A stretch of DNA of 64,000 nt from Smittia aterrima. Lineage: Eukaryota; Arthropoda; Insecta; Diptera; Chironomidae. The notes under the pieces were generated by a model. It ran no database searches and was not told the DNA's origin. It saw only the letters and a list, made by a program, of their open reading frames with translations. Where the stretch lies: NCBI GenBank assembly GCA_033063855.1, contig CP093829.1, positions 15,717,537 through 15,781,536 on the forward strand. The letters run 5' to 3'. The translations under genes were made by a program, and so were the position numbers. Within the stretch, counting starts at the first letter, position 1, and every line of letters starts with the position of its first letter. Below, in pieces: positions 25,362 through 35,407 of the stretch.

Positions 25362-27742
25362 TTATAAGTTGGATTGCATAAAAGGCTTCAAGTACTTGTG
25401 GAAAGATTGATTCACGTCTTCTTGGTTCAAGGGCGATTTCTTGGCTGTTTCGAGAAGTCGCTCGTAGACATTTCCATCGTTTGCGCCGAGAGTGGAACCC
25501 AAACCAGAGTCGGGAATATCAAATCCATCGACGATGCCAACTGCGTTAGACTTGAACTTTTCCAAAGCAAATTCCATGCGTTCTTGAAGCTTCTCAATAT
25601 CATCTTGATTAATGTCAACGAACTGAATAAACAAAAAATAAAACTTTCTTTGAAATTAATTAAAATTTGTTGAGTTTACCTGAAGCAAGTTGCCAAGTGA
25701 TCTGATCGTAAGATCTATAGCATAAAGTTCAAGAATATCTTTGAACACAGCGTGCAGAGATGGTGAGACTTGACGAGTCAGCCCTTCGACCATTTCAATA
25801 ACAGATTGAAGCAAGAAGACTTGACAGTGAAGCTCTGCAGCTTTTGTTAACTCAATGCCTGTTTGATTAGTCGCTTCTTCGGGTGACAACGATTTTTTTC
25901 TGGTCTCAATGTGCTTGAAGGCCAAAGAAATTTTGCCAGCTGAAGCTGATTGGAAAGCTCTTAGAATTCCATGAACTGAGTTGTCCCAGTAATCTCTTCG
26001 ATTGTTACGATTTACGAAGTTTTTCAAATAGCTAACTGACGGAGTCAACGAAGCTCCCTTTAAAGCTTGTTTCCATGATTTCGTTAAGAAACGCGCAGTT
26101 TGAAGAAGCAAAACAGTGTTTTCTCCTTCGTAAGTTTGAGCAGCTGTCACCATCTTGTAGATGTCATTGAATCCCGACGATCCCAAATATCCATGACCAC
26201 CACATGCGAGACGACAAAGCTGAACAGCTTCAGTAGCTTCATTGGAACAAACAGCTTTGAGACAGCAAGACAAAGCGTGAAGCTCTGGCAGTTGTTCAAG
26301 TTTTCCCCTTTCGACATCTTCGAGGAACTGCGTGTACATTTGAATCAAGTTGTCGGCTGCAGCTTTCACGACGATTACTTTGACTATTGCCGGGAATAAT
26401 TTCATTTGTTGCGTTACGTGATCGATGATCTTGGGTTCAGGTTTTTTTGGATCGATTGGACTTTGTCTTCTCACAATTGAATATCGCATCGCGATCGTTA
26501 CAGCTTTTGACAAATAAACTGCTTGATCTCTCACTATTCCTACTCGAACGTGCGTCATTGTTCCATAAGACAAGACTGAACTTTTCGCCTTAACGAACTC
26601 GCCATTCTCGAGAACTTGTGCATTCTTCATCAACATTCGGTTTAAAGGAACTCGAACTTTATCAAAACCTAAGAACCCATTGTTGACTGAATTGAATCCA
26701 ACTTTGTTTCCAATCTCTCCGATCGTGATTCCCTTCATTGGCTTGTGAGTCTCAGTATCACGCAGTTGAACGAGAAAAGCTTGGAGTCCATGATTCTTCC
26801 CAAGCGAGTGCAATTGAGCGAAGACGATTGCGTAGTTTGCTGTGTGTCCCAAACCTCCTGGCCACCACTAAAAATCGATTATTAAGATTTGATATTAAAA
26901 ATGATTTTTAATAAACTTAAAATCAAACAAATATTTACTTTGTAAGCAGTGATCGTTGGCGAGTGAATCTCAAATTCCTTCGTCTTTGGATCATAAGTTG
27001 CGGTTGTTTCCAATCCTCTGATGAACGTTCCATGTCCCATTTCAGTTTGAGCATACGTTCCAATAATGCTGTAGTTCAAGGCCTTTGGAACCCACTCAGC
27101 TTGCTGCTCCACATTTCCCAGTTTCTTTAACGCAGGAAGAAACATTCCATAATGCAAACCTTGAAGAATTTTGCTCTTAAAGTCGAATTTTTGGGAACAT
27201 TAAATTTACTAACTTATTGGAGATCCTTCCCTCAAAATGCTAGTAATAGGTAAACCCCCCAATACTTTACTAAAACAAACAAATAATCAAAATGTTATCT
27301 GACAGATTATACGCGAAAGCTAATTGCTTGATATCTCACAACTGAATATCTTTTCCACCTTGACCTTCGGACTGCAACATCTGAATTTTCTTCATGACTA
27401 TTGTACATCTCCTGATTGCTTCTTCGTACTTCTCTTTGTGGCTTAAGTAACTCATATCCACATTGTTATTCAACTCGGGATCTTCGGCAAAGTATTTCTC
27501 TGTGCGAAATTGTACCAGAAAGTAGGTCAGAAAAACTTGTTTTTAATTAGATCGCAAAGTTCTACCAAGAAATCTTTTTTCAGCGACACTCTCAGCTCCC
27601 CCATGGTACCTAAATTTTATTTATTTTCTATGTATAAATATGCTACATACTGATTATATTGTTACCAATTCGTGAATTCCTCGACGTTGAAGTAAACTTT
27701 ATCGCGGGCTTCTTGTAAATCAGGATTAACCTTTGAAGCCAT
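25362..27742 (-). CDS. Acox: Peroxisomal acyl-CoA oxidase, copy B
   Basis: Paralogue of copy A with the same reaction. Exons: 27742-27666, 27609-27566, 27499-27340, 27269-27214, 27159-26939, 26867-25680, 25622-25362; total 2,007 nt, 668 aa, all phases consistent. It has two introns that copy A lacks in the N-terminal region; one splits the W-Y of NWYHGG. The exon at 27214-27269 uses a weak GTTAGT donor. Motifs TYAQTEMGHGT, RRQSPIDP, LACGGHGYL and TYEGENTVLLLQTARFL are intact, including the catalytic Glu. The C-terminus is SNL. The last exon (261 nt) and the large exon (1,188 nt) have exactly the same length in all four copies. Poly(A) signal TTTATT is at 25263-25268. Confidence 0.9.
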
Positions 27743-28034
27743 TATTATTGCAATCAGATTTTCCAATTTCTTGAATGACAGAGAGAAAACGATATGTTCA
27801 CTCAAAGTAAAATTTTGTACTGCAAAGAACGAAAAACTTCAAGAAAAACATTAAAAAGTTTCGTCCGATAACAATTGAGATTACTTTTACTATATTTAAC
27901 TGAGTGTTTGCAAGAGTGTGAGTTAAATTATAATTTGAATGTTTCGAAAGAAATTTTCTCTCATGTCGCATGTCAACCCTCATTATTCAATCGCTTTAGT
28001 CTCAATAATTAATAAATAAAATTTACAATATATT

Positions 28035-28095
28035 CCTCGACGTTGAAGTTAACTTTATCGCGGGCTTCTTGTAAATCTTTATTTACTTTTGACTT
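28035..28095 (-). pseudogene. Relic of an Acox first exon
   Basis: On the minus strand this reads SKVNKDLQEARDKVNFNVEE, nearly the same as the N-terminus of copy B, but without an initiator Met and with no following exon in place. It lies between copies B and C and marks an earlier duplication or deletion. The surrounding 27743-28299 is otherwise promoter and 3' flank, with a TTTATT poly(A) signal for copy C at 28184-28189. Confidence 0.7.
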
Positions 28096-30386
28096 AGACA
28101 CTCACTTGCTACTGATTAAATGTCATAGAGTTAGTTGAGCTGAAATACTCAAGTGAGCAAAACACAATCTTATCTTCCATGATTTTATTTTGTTGGCCTC
28201 AAGAACTTACATATTATCGCTAACAGAAAATGTTCGAAATAATTGTCATGATGACAATCAAAATACTTTCTTCCACCAATCCCTATAATTTTTCTTGAGT
28301 TACAAGTTTGATTGCATAAAAGGCTTTAAGTATTTGTGGAACGATTCATTGACGTCTACTTGATTCAGCGGTGATTTCTTTGCGGTGTCGAGAAGTCGCT
28401 CATAGACATTTCCATCATAAGCTCCGAGAGTTGAGCCAAGAACAACGTCAGGGATATCAAATCCATCGACGATTCCAATCGCATTGACTCTCATTTTTCG
28501 AAGACAACCTTCTAAACGAGCTTGAAGTCTCTCGATATCAAGAGAAGTTATGTTGATGAACTGAGAATTGAAAATATTTATTTTAGGAAATCTTCTTAAA
28601 GCTAAACTTTCATCAATTTTTACCTGCATTAGGGTTCCCATTGAACGGAAAGCAAGATCAACAGAAAAAAGCTCCAATGAATCTTTAAGCACGACATTTA
28701 AAGCAGGTGACACTTTTTTAGTTGCTGCGTTAACAGTTTCAGTCGCCGATTGAAGCAAGAAAAGTTGGCAGTGAAGTTCAGCTGCTTTCGTCATTTCAAT
28801 TCCAGTTTGATTCATCGCCTCTTCAGCTGAACAGAATTTCTTTCTTTCCTCTAAGTGCTTGTAGGCCAAAGCAATCCTTCCAGCGGCTGTTGATTGTAAA
28901 GCTCTAAGGATTCCGCTTGGAGCACCATCCCAATTCTCTTGTTTCTCGCTGCGATTAACAAACTTTGATAAGTATGCAACAGTTGGTGTAAGCTTTTGTC
29001 CTTTCAAAGCTTGTTCCCACGACTTCATTAAAAATCTTGCGGTTTGAAGCAACAAAACTGTGTTTTCGCCTTCGTAAGTTTGAGCAGCCGTTGATGTTTT
29101 GAAAATATCAACAAATCCTGCTGATGCCAAATAACCGTGACCGCCACAAGCTAACCGGCAAGCTTCAATGGCCTGCGTTGATTCGTTCGAGCAAATGGCT
29201 TTCAAGCAGCACGAAATTGCATGAAGTTCGGGTAATCGAGTTAAGTTTCCTTTCTCAAGTTCTTGTGTGACCTCAACATAAGAGTTCCACAAATAATCGG
29301 CAGCAGACTTGAAGACAATCACCTTTGCGATAACCGGGAATAACTTCATTTGCTGAGTGATGTGTTCAATGATTTTTGGTTCAGGTTTATTTGGGTCGAT
29401 AGGGCTTTGACGACGAACTGTTGAATATCGAGTAGCAATAGTCGCAGCACTTGCCATGAATCTTGTTCCTTCAATGACGATACCAACACGAATATAAGTC
29501 ATCGTTCCGTAAGCCAAGATTGAACTTTTTGATTTCTGATACTGCCCATTCTCGAAAACCTTTGAGTTCTTCATCAACATATTCTTCAAAGGAATTCTCA
29601 CTTTATCGAAACCTAAGAATCCATTGTTGACGGAGTTGAATCCAACTTTGTTTCCAATCTCTCCGATCGTGATTCCCTTCATGGGCTTGTAAGTGTCTTC
29701 ATCTCGAATTTGAACGATGAAAGGATGAATTCCGTGACATTTTCCGAGTGTGTAGAGTTGAGCGAAGATCAGAGCGTAGTTTGATGTGTGACCAAGACCA
29801 CCTGGCCACCACTGAGAGAATAAATTTGAATTAATTTATTTCTTGACAGTTCATCAAACAAACCTTATAAGCAGTGATCGACGGTGAGTGAATAACAAAT
29901 TCTTTCGTGTTTGCATCATAAGTTGCAGTTGTTTGAAGGCCCCTGATGAACGTTCCATGTCCTAGTTCAGTCTGAGCGTATGCACCGATGATTTTACAGT
30001 CATAAGATCTGGGCAGCCATTCAGCTTGCTGCTCTTTTTCTGCCAGGTTTTTGACAGCAGGGATGAACATATCATAGTGAACGCTCAACGGATTTCCTTC
30101 TCTCGTAATGTATTTTTGGAAAGTTCCACCAAGCACTTTGCTATCAAGATAAACAAGTGGCAGTAGCAGTTCGTACCGAACTCCTTGTGGGGTTTTTCAT
30201 CCGTTGGACTGGTTACAGGGGACATTTTACTTAAAGGGAACAAAGTTTCACTTTGGGCTCACCAGAGGTGGATCCAATGTGTGGAGCTTGGATTTTCTGG
30301 GATTTATTGCTTTGTCTTGACCAGTTGAACATTTTTTGTGAACATCTCAATTCTCTAACTCCAAAGGGAACGAAGTTCCACTTTGA

Positions 30387-31263
30387 TTTTTTTTTGATTT
30401 TTCTCGCGCGAAGCGCGAGTCAATTTTATTTCATGAATTCAAATACCATGTTTGTATGGTAGTAGTGTATGTTTATCTCATACTAGCCTTAAGCGGCATC
30501 AATGAATTTAATTCTGAGTTGTTTTTTTTTAATTTTTTAAGCGTCTGAGGTGCTTTTTCAAATGATATATTGAGTTGATTTGATAGGGAAAACGTGAAAA
30601 CCCTTTCATTCAGAAAAAAAAAGAAACTTAAACCTAACTTACTCTACTCGACTTATAAGATAATACCAAGAAAGCTTATAATTACATGTGTTTTTTAGCA
30701 ATTTGTCTCCGTCTAAAGAAACATGTATGTGTTATTGAAATTCGGCTGTACAGATTAACATTCACCTTTTTTAACTGTACAAAAATGATACTTATGACTA
30801 ATTGATTGTGTAGGATCCGATGCTGGCGCTCTTGATTACTATAGCGATCCTATTTCTTGAAATTTCTAAACTTTCGTTTGCGAAGTATCTTGAGTTCGCG
30901 GCGAAGTTTATTTTTGCGTTTCCAGATGAGGTGGCTTTCTTTCTCTCCCTCTCATGGCTTGATGTTGTTGGCCTTGCGTTTGCGAAGTGACTTGAGTCCG
31001 CTACGAAGACTATTCTTGATTTTTTGGCGGCAACTCGTGTTGCATTTTTGAGGTTACTTGTGAAAATTATATTTTCAATTTTTTGATGTTTATGGGCGCG
31101 AGTTATCAGCGAACTCCATGTTGCTTCGATGCAACGCGCACCCGCGCGTGAATTGATTGTAGTTTCAGCAGTAGATGATGGTATTTTAGTTTTTTAAATG
31201 AAAATATTTAATCGGAGACGATTCTGCCGATTGAGCGGGGCCTGGAACTTCGTTCCACTTTGA
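30387..31263. mobile_element. 877-bp insertion in intron 1 of Acox C
   Basis: The segment is present in copy C and absent from copy D. It is bounded by 12-bp direct repeats GTTCCACTTTGA (30375-30386 and 31252-31263), of which copy D has one. It begins with a T run, then has a perfect hairpin CTCGCGC-GAA-GCGCGAG (about 30403-30419), and holds repeated GTTTGCGAAGT segments. No ORF was recognised. It is either a transposed element with a 12-bp target duplication or a segment lost from copy D by recombination between the repeats. Confidence 0.65.
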
Positions 31264-31530
31264 GCTCACCAGAGACGGATCCAATGTGTGGGAGTTTAGA
31301 ATTTCTAGAAATTATTGCTTAGTCAAGTCGAGCTGATCATTTTATGTAAAGAAATCAAAGCTCTAACTCTAAAGGAAGAGAAGTTTCACTTGGCGCTGGC
31401 AAGAGGTGGACCCAGATCTGGTCAGCTATAAGATTCATGCACTCGATTCAACATGCTAATCACTTCTTGTGAACAAGTCACAGCGGAAATGTTCATCTGT
31501 TTTCTTATTTCAAAACTAAAAATCGACTTT

Positions 31531-31731
31531 TTGTATGGAGATTCCAGGTTTTGGGCCCGTGATCCTGATTCTGATGAGCTAGCGACAAATCCTCAGAAGT
31601 CGTCTTTCGTATTAAAATTCTCTAACGACTATCAATTCGCTAGCTCATCGCGTTCGCGAGTTATCTCAATAACGGACCACGGAAGACGGACAAAACGATC
31701 ACAATAGGGGTTCCATCCTTCGGATGAAGAA
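31531..31731. repeat. Dispersed repeat, copy 2 (copy 3 at 39875-40075)
   Basis: It shares ordered blocks with 14209-14444, including TGATGAGCTAGC, GCTAGCTCATC, ACGGACAAAACGATC and TTCCATCCTTCGG. It lies in intron 1 of Acox C, and the same position is occupied in Acox D because of the later duplication. Confidence 0.6.
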
Positions 31732-32119
31732 CCCTAAAACTTTCAATCAAATGTCACATACAAACATTTTTCTCAAGTAGCTCATTGCAGAAATCATTGA
31801 TAACGATAAAAAAAAGTTTTTAGCTCTCTTACCTATACAAATCTTTGTCACCGCGACCTTGAGCTTCTAACTGCTTCAATTTTCTTAAAGTCACGACTGA
31901 CTTTCTTATCGCTTCTTCATAAACCTCCTTGTGACTTAAATAGCTTGATGCAACTTTGTCTTTTAACTCAGGGTCATGAAGAAAGTAATTTTCTAAAGTT
32001 CAAAGATCAAAATTTTAATTGGATTAACGAACATCGAAAGCTTAGGAAATTTACCAAGAAATCTTTTCTCTTCAAGTTTCTCTTTTCCACCATGGTACCA
32101 ATTTGTGAAAAACTTTTGC

Positions 32120-32180
32120 CACTAGATCGCAAAGCTCTACCAAGAAATCTTTTCTTAGCGACACTTCATTTTCCTCTTAG
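32120..32180 (-). pseudogene. Relic of an Acox second-exon segment
   Basis: The stretch reading GATCGCAAAGCTCTACCAAG, followed by sequence that matches the end of the second exon of copy B (27566-27609) and its intron, recurs here without neighbouring exons. It lies immediately upstream of the broken 5' end of copy C. Confidence 0.55.
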
Positions 32181-32233
32181 CAGCTACCTCATCATGAGGT
32201 GTTAGAATGTTTCAACTTTTCAACTATAACACG

Positions 32234-33420
32234 TTATTCAATCGCGTAATGGCGCCGATTTTTAAATCGGGCGGTCCTCAATTCAAGCGGATCCTTCAAG
32301 TCACGGTACCAGCTCGACTTCCTGATTGCTTTGATGATTTTGCTTTTCACGCAATCAAGTTCTATGAAGTCTTTTATGTTTTCAGCTAATTACCGATCAG
32401 ACACACGATGAATTGCGCGGCGATTTGCTGTTGGAAGAGATGTTAAGATAATGAGAGTCTGAAATAAGAATAAAATATTACCTTTGATTGTATGAATGAC
32501 GCGAAACTTAAGATGATAAGTAAGTCTCTCAAGCGGCATGAACAATTGATGTGTCTCTTTTGGCAACTTTATGACTTTAATGCCAACATCTTCACACCAA
32601 TGAAACTGAGAAAAGAAACAAAATGTGGATATTTATTGATTGTTAAGAAAATGAAATTCTCTTACCTCAAGACTTTTGTGAGCGCTGTATCTATCCCAGA
32701 CGATTACAATTGGATTTTCAGGTGACGGAGGGATCTGAAATCTTGGAAAAACTTTGTTGATGATGTAACTCTGAATGTGGCGTGCCGTAACACCTCGATT
32801 GCTGATTTTCTTCGTTGTTGCATGGAACCTCTAAACAAATTGCCAACTCTGTTTAATTGAACTTGAAACATTTTGCTTAAATATTCTTTAACTCTTTTTT
32901 TTCCTATTACTCAACCAATAACTCTCGGTTAGGAGAGTTGTGCGATTGAGATAAAAAAAAATTATTTACTCTTGATATATCAATGTCAATTACTTTTAAA
33001 TGTAACTCACCTGACATTTTGAAACTCTTCAGCTAGCGTTTTGTTGTGCTCTGGTTTTAAAACAAACCATAGATAACAATATATCTAGATTGGCCAAGCT
33101 CAAGAATTTTGTTAGGCGAAGGTTTTTTGTTGTTGTTTTCGTCCATGACCCTCATACATTTTTCAAAATTGTTGTTGTTGGACCCGAAGGTAAGCAAATA
33201 TTCTATGAGGGGCGATGACCCTCAAAATATTTTATTGAGGGGCGATGACCCTCAAAATATTTTATTGAGGGGCGATGTCCCTCACAAATGGAAAAACAAC
33301 AACAACAAAACGTTCGCCCAACACGCTTGGCCAATCTAGTTATATTGTTATCTATGAACAAACACGGGTTCCAATAAATTTCCGTTCATTGTGATGGCGT
33401 GAACGATTATCATCTAGAGG
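32234..33420 (-). pseudogene. Decayed DDE transposase gene (pogo/Tigger-type, DDE_1), split by a MITE
   Basis: Minus-strand exons: one ending at the donor before 33007 and containing ITMNGNLLEPVFV, then 32828-32666 (ISNRGVTARHIQSYIINKVF and NPIVIVWDRYSAHKSLE), then 32605-32482 (GIKVIKLPKETHQLFMPLE). All are separated by good GT-AG introns in consistent phase. The order and spacing match the DDE_1 fold: an LPP-FVFK-like strand, then a D-x-x-S-x-H motif with the second catalytic Asp, then the LP-T-H-x-PLD motif. Here the last Asp is Glu (MPLE). A further open piece at 32395-32234 may be a last exon. The first exon is interrupted by the MITE at 33068-33356. No start or first catalytic Asp was identified. 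Confidence 0.65.
33061..33363. mobile_element. MITE with ~60-bp inverted repeats and 7-bp target duplication
   Basis: The element spans 33068-33356. Its ends are imperfect inverted repeats starting CATAGATAACAATATA and extending through a TTGGCCAAGC block and a GTTGTTGTTG run. The direct repeat AACAAAC flanks it at 33061-33067 and 33357-33363. The middle holds a 30-bp unit present two and a half times (about 33209-33285), each with GAGGG-GCGATGA-CCCTC, a short hairpin. Removing the element and one flank restores an open transposase reading frame, so the insertion postdates that gene. Confidence 0.85.
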
Positions 33421-33863
33421 TTCAGAACGTAATCGTAAGTCACAAACGAATGATTGAGAACTGAAAAAAGAAAGGAAAACATTATTAGCAGCTTCAGAGC
33501 TCAACCCAAGTTATTAAAACTTCAGCGCTTCGTCGAAAATTCTCATGCAGAAAGTTAAAGTTGTTTTTAATCGAGATTTTGATGTCAACGATGGAGATTT
33601 GGTCAGACTTACAGACGATTCTATGTTTTTATTACGTAGCCAATCCGCCAGTCTGATGTTATTGAATTGTGCTAAGATATCCGCTCTTGCAGTTGACTCG
33701 TCATTTTGAACGCGGGAAAAATTTGCGTTTAAAAATATTTGTTTGTGAACGACGCCGCCGGTTGCGCTTTAGTCGAGCGTAACGCAACAGAAAACAAGTG
33801 GGACAGCAGTTCGAGTACGAACGTACTTTGAGGCTTATTCACCTTAGAAATGTCATTTCTTTT

Positions 33864-34047
33864 TTCGTTTGTCCGTTTGGCCCTCTCGCACAGACTTCAT
33901 CGGCTCAAACCGGAAGTCGCTAACTGTATTCGTTCTCGAGATATATCAAATTCATTTTTGTTCGTCTGTGTGTCCACTTGGCCTTCTCGCACAGACTCCT
34001 GTCGCTAGCTGTCTTCGTTCTCGAGATATGTCAATTTCCATTGGTTC
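33864..34047. repeat. Two tandem ~95-bp units (related to 35265-35415)
   Basis: Units at about 33864-33951 and 33959-34047 share CTCGCACAGACT, GTCGCTA, CTGT-TTCGTTCTCGAGATAT and TCAA blocks. A related single unit with GTCCGTTTGTCC, AACCGGAAGTC and GTTCTCGA lies at 35265-35415 and continues after the hAT-like insertion at 36602. This is an unclassified dispersed repeat. The remainder of 33421-34096 shows no clear gene. Confidence 0.55.
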
Positions 34048-34096
34048 TGTTGAGAGGTTCTGACAAGACCGAGTTGAATATGAAACAATCACACTC

Positions 34097-34265
34097 TACC
34101 GAAATAGGAAAAACATATTTCACCCGCGCTGGAATTCGAACCCAGGCCCTCCTGATCACCGGTCAGTTGCTCTTGCCATTCCCCGCAGTGTGATTTGAAC
34201 CCACGACCTCCAGACTTTTCCTCTGTCGCTCTACCAACTAAGCTATTTGTTTCCTATCTCGGCAG
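34097..34265 (-). mobile_element. tRNA-derived SINE-like unit with two B boxes
   Basis: On the minus strand the unit has an A-box-like TAGCTTAGTTGGTAGAGCG (near 34250-34228), a B-box-like GGTTCAAATC (near 34200) and, about 65 bp on, a second tRNA-like half with GGTTCGAATTC (near 34140). This suggests a dimeric tRNA-related head. The outer ends form imperfect inverted repeats (TCTGCCGAGATAGGAAACA versus TCTACCGAAATAGGAAAAAC). It is not a functional tRNA: the acceptor stems do not pair and the anticodon arms are poor. It abuts the break in the copia gag reading frame. Confidence 0.55.
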
Positions 34266-34285
34266 AATCGCTTCTTATACTTTCA

Positions 34286-35016
34286 ACATGCCCTGGCAAA
34301 CGACAAAAGTGACACAGAAAACCCTCACGGCTTGTAGCATCAATTGAGTTGCGAGTCGAAGAAGATTGACGGTCATCACGAACAAATTTTGGTCGACGAT
34401 TCCCATAGCGAAATTGTCCATGTTGATAGCCGACTTCGATTTCCAAAGATTTTTCCTCCGATTGTCTTCTTTCCCATTCGTCGATTAATTTTCCTTTGAT
34501 AGCTTCAACAGTCACTCGTTCTGCATCCCATGCTTCCAAAGCAGTCACCAGATTTCCGTATTCCTTAGCAACGCTTGTTAAGATAATTCCAACTTTGACT
34601 TCCTTTTGAAGAACCGTTCCTTGTTCCTCAAGCTCACCGAACCAACCAAACATTTTATCAAGGTGGCCTCGCATTGATTCACCATTCTCGAGTTTCTTTC
34701 CGAAGATCTTGCACATAATAATTCTTGTAACAGATCCAAGCGTCACGTTGCGGTGATGATTCTTTAGAATTTCCCATGCTTCTTTTCCGCTCTTAAAATT
34801 TCGCACATGAACGAGCTGCTGGTCACACGACAAAATTATCGTATGCATAGCTTTCTGAGATCCTTTCTTATAAGCATCATCGATTACTTCTGGTTCTTTG
34901 TCGAATACGTACACTTCCTCCTTCTGGAGTAGGATTCTCATTTTGAATTTCCATGAACGGTAGTTTTCATTCGAAAGCTTTGGAAAGCTGTACATCGATT
35001 TCGTTTCCGGATTCAT
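34286..35016 (-). pseudogene. Ty1/copia retrotransposon gag fragment
   Basis: An open frame starts at ATG 35016. It has the N-terminal copia gag pattern (FPKLSNENYRSWKFKM, then a W-x-x-L segment and a conserved LxE-W-D region) and begins a CCHC zinc knuckle, CHFCRLPGHV. The frame then leaves homology at about 34286, before the last Cys of the knuckle, where the SINE-like unit begins. Protease, integrase and reverse transcriptase are absent. It is an incomplete relic of a retrotransposon. Confidence 0.8.
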
Positions 35017-35110
35017 TTCGTTTTCTTCACTTCAAAATAAATCTCGTAAATTCCGATTTTTCGTTCTTGATTCCTTTTTCACACGATCTTCCTTTGCTTT
35101 GTTCTTATAG

Positions 35111-35261
35111 GCCCATAACCAATTGGAACTACAAAGTTAGTTGAATTCTTTATTATTTTTATATGAATAGAGTTAATGAACAGAGTTTTACTTTTTAATA
35201 TAAAATCAATTATAGATCGATTGCTAAGATCAAATTCTATTTAAGCATTTGAATTCCAACA
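35111..35261 (-). mobile_element. Copia-type LTR (about 141 bp) and primer-binding site
   Basis: Upstream of gag on the minus strand, a segment starting TGTTGGAATT (35261) and ending AGTTCCAATT (35121) has short inverted ends and a TATAA-like interior. It is followed directly by GGTTATGGGC (35120-35111). That is the primer-binding site known for copia elements, which match an internal part of initiator tRNA-Met. A partner LTR was not found, in keeping with the truncated gag. Confidence 0.6.
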
Positions 35262-35407
35262 GGTTCGTATGTCCGTTTGTCCATCTGTCCGTCCGACTCC
35301 ATCTCAGAACTCACTGGTTGCACTCAGCTCCCGAACCGATTGGCGAAAACCGGAAGTCTCTACCTATCATAGTTCTCGAAAAAAATAGTTATCAGACGGA
35401 CTACAGA

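Larger units (their letters stand above)
28099..32055. repeat. Long near-identical duplication, copy 1
   Basis: This block matches 37320-40399. The offset is 9,221 up to position 30386 and 8,344 after 31264, because copy 1 carries 877 extra bases. I compared the two by reading. The coding parts give identical proteins over all retained exons, and an incidental antisense ORF is also identical. The few differences seen lie near the edges. Confidence 0.9.
28300..32108 (-). pseudogene. Acox: Acyl-CoA oxidase copy C, 5'-truncated
   Basis: Exons 31992-31833, 30140-29864, 29811-28624 and 28560-28300 are intact and splice in phase, and they encode the same residues as copy D. A further upstream piece (from 32108 down to the donor at 32055) encodes NWYHGGKEKLEEKRFL. 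The usual first ~24 residues are missing: sequence homology stops at 32108, an in-frame TAG lies just upstream, and there is no in-frame ATG. The catalytic TYEGEN, GGHGYL and the SNL terminus are present. Two exons of copy B (56 and 221 nt) are fused into one of 277 nt here. It is likely a pseudogene unless a distant first exon supplies a start; the GCAAAAG acceptor-like site before TTTTTCACAAATTGG could allow that. Confidence 0.75.

Noticed and set aside
28568..28753. Plus-strand 61-codon ORF in Acox C (same in D at 37789)
   Set aside because: Antisense of the Acox exon; its conservation between copies only reflects the recent duplication.
33209..33285. CRISPR-like array
   Set aside because: Two and a half directly adjacent repeats with no spacers, in a eukaryotic MITE.
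34190..34250. Minus-strand tRNA gene (A and B boxes present)
   Set aside because: Acceptor stem does not pair and the anticodon arm is poor; a tRNA-derived repeat explains it better.
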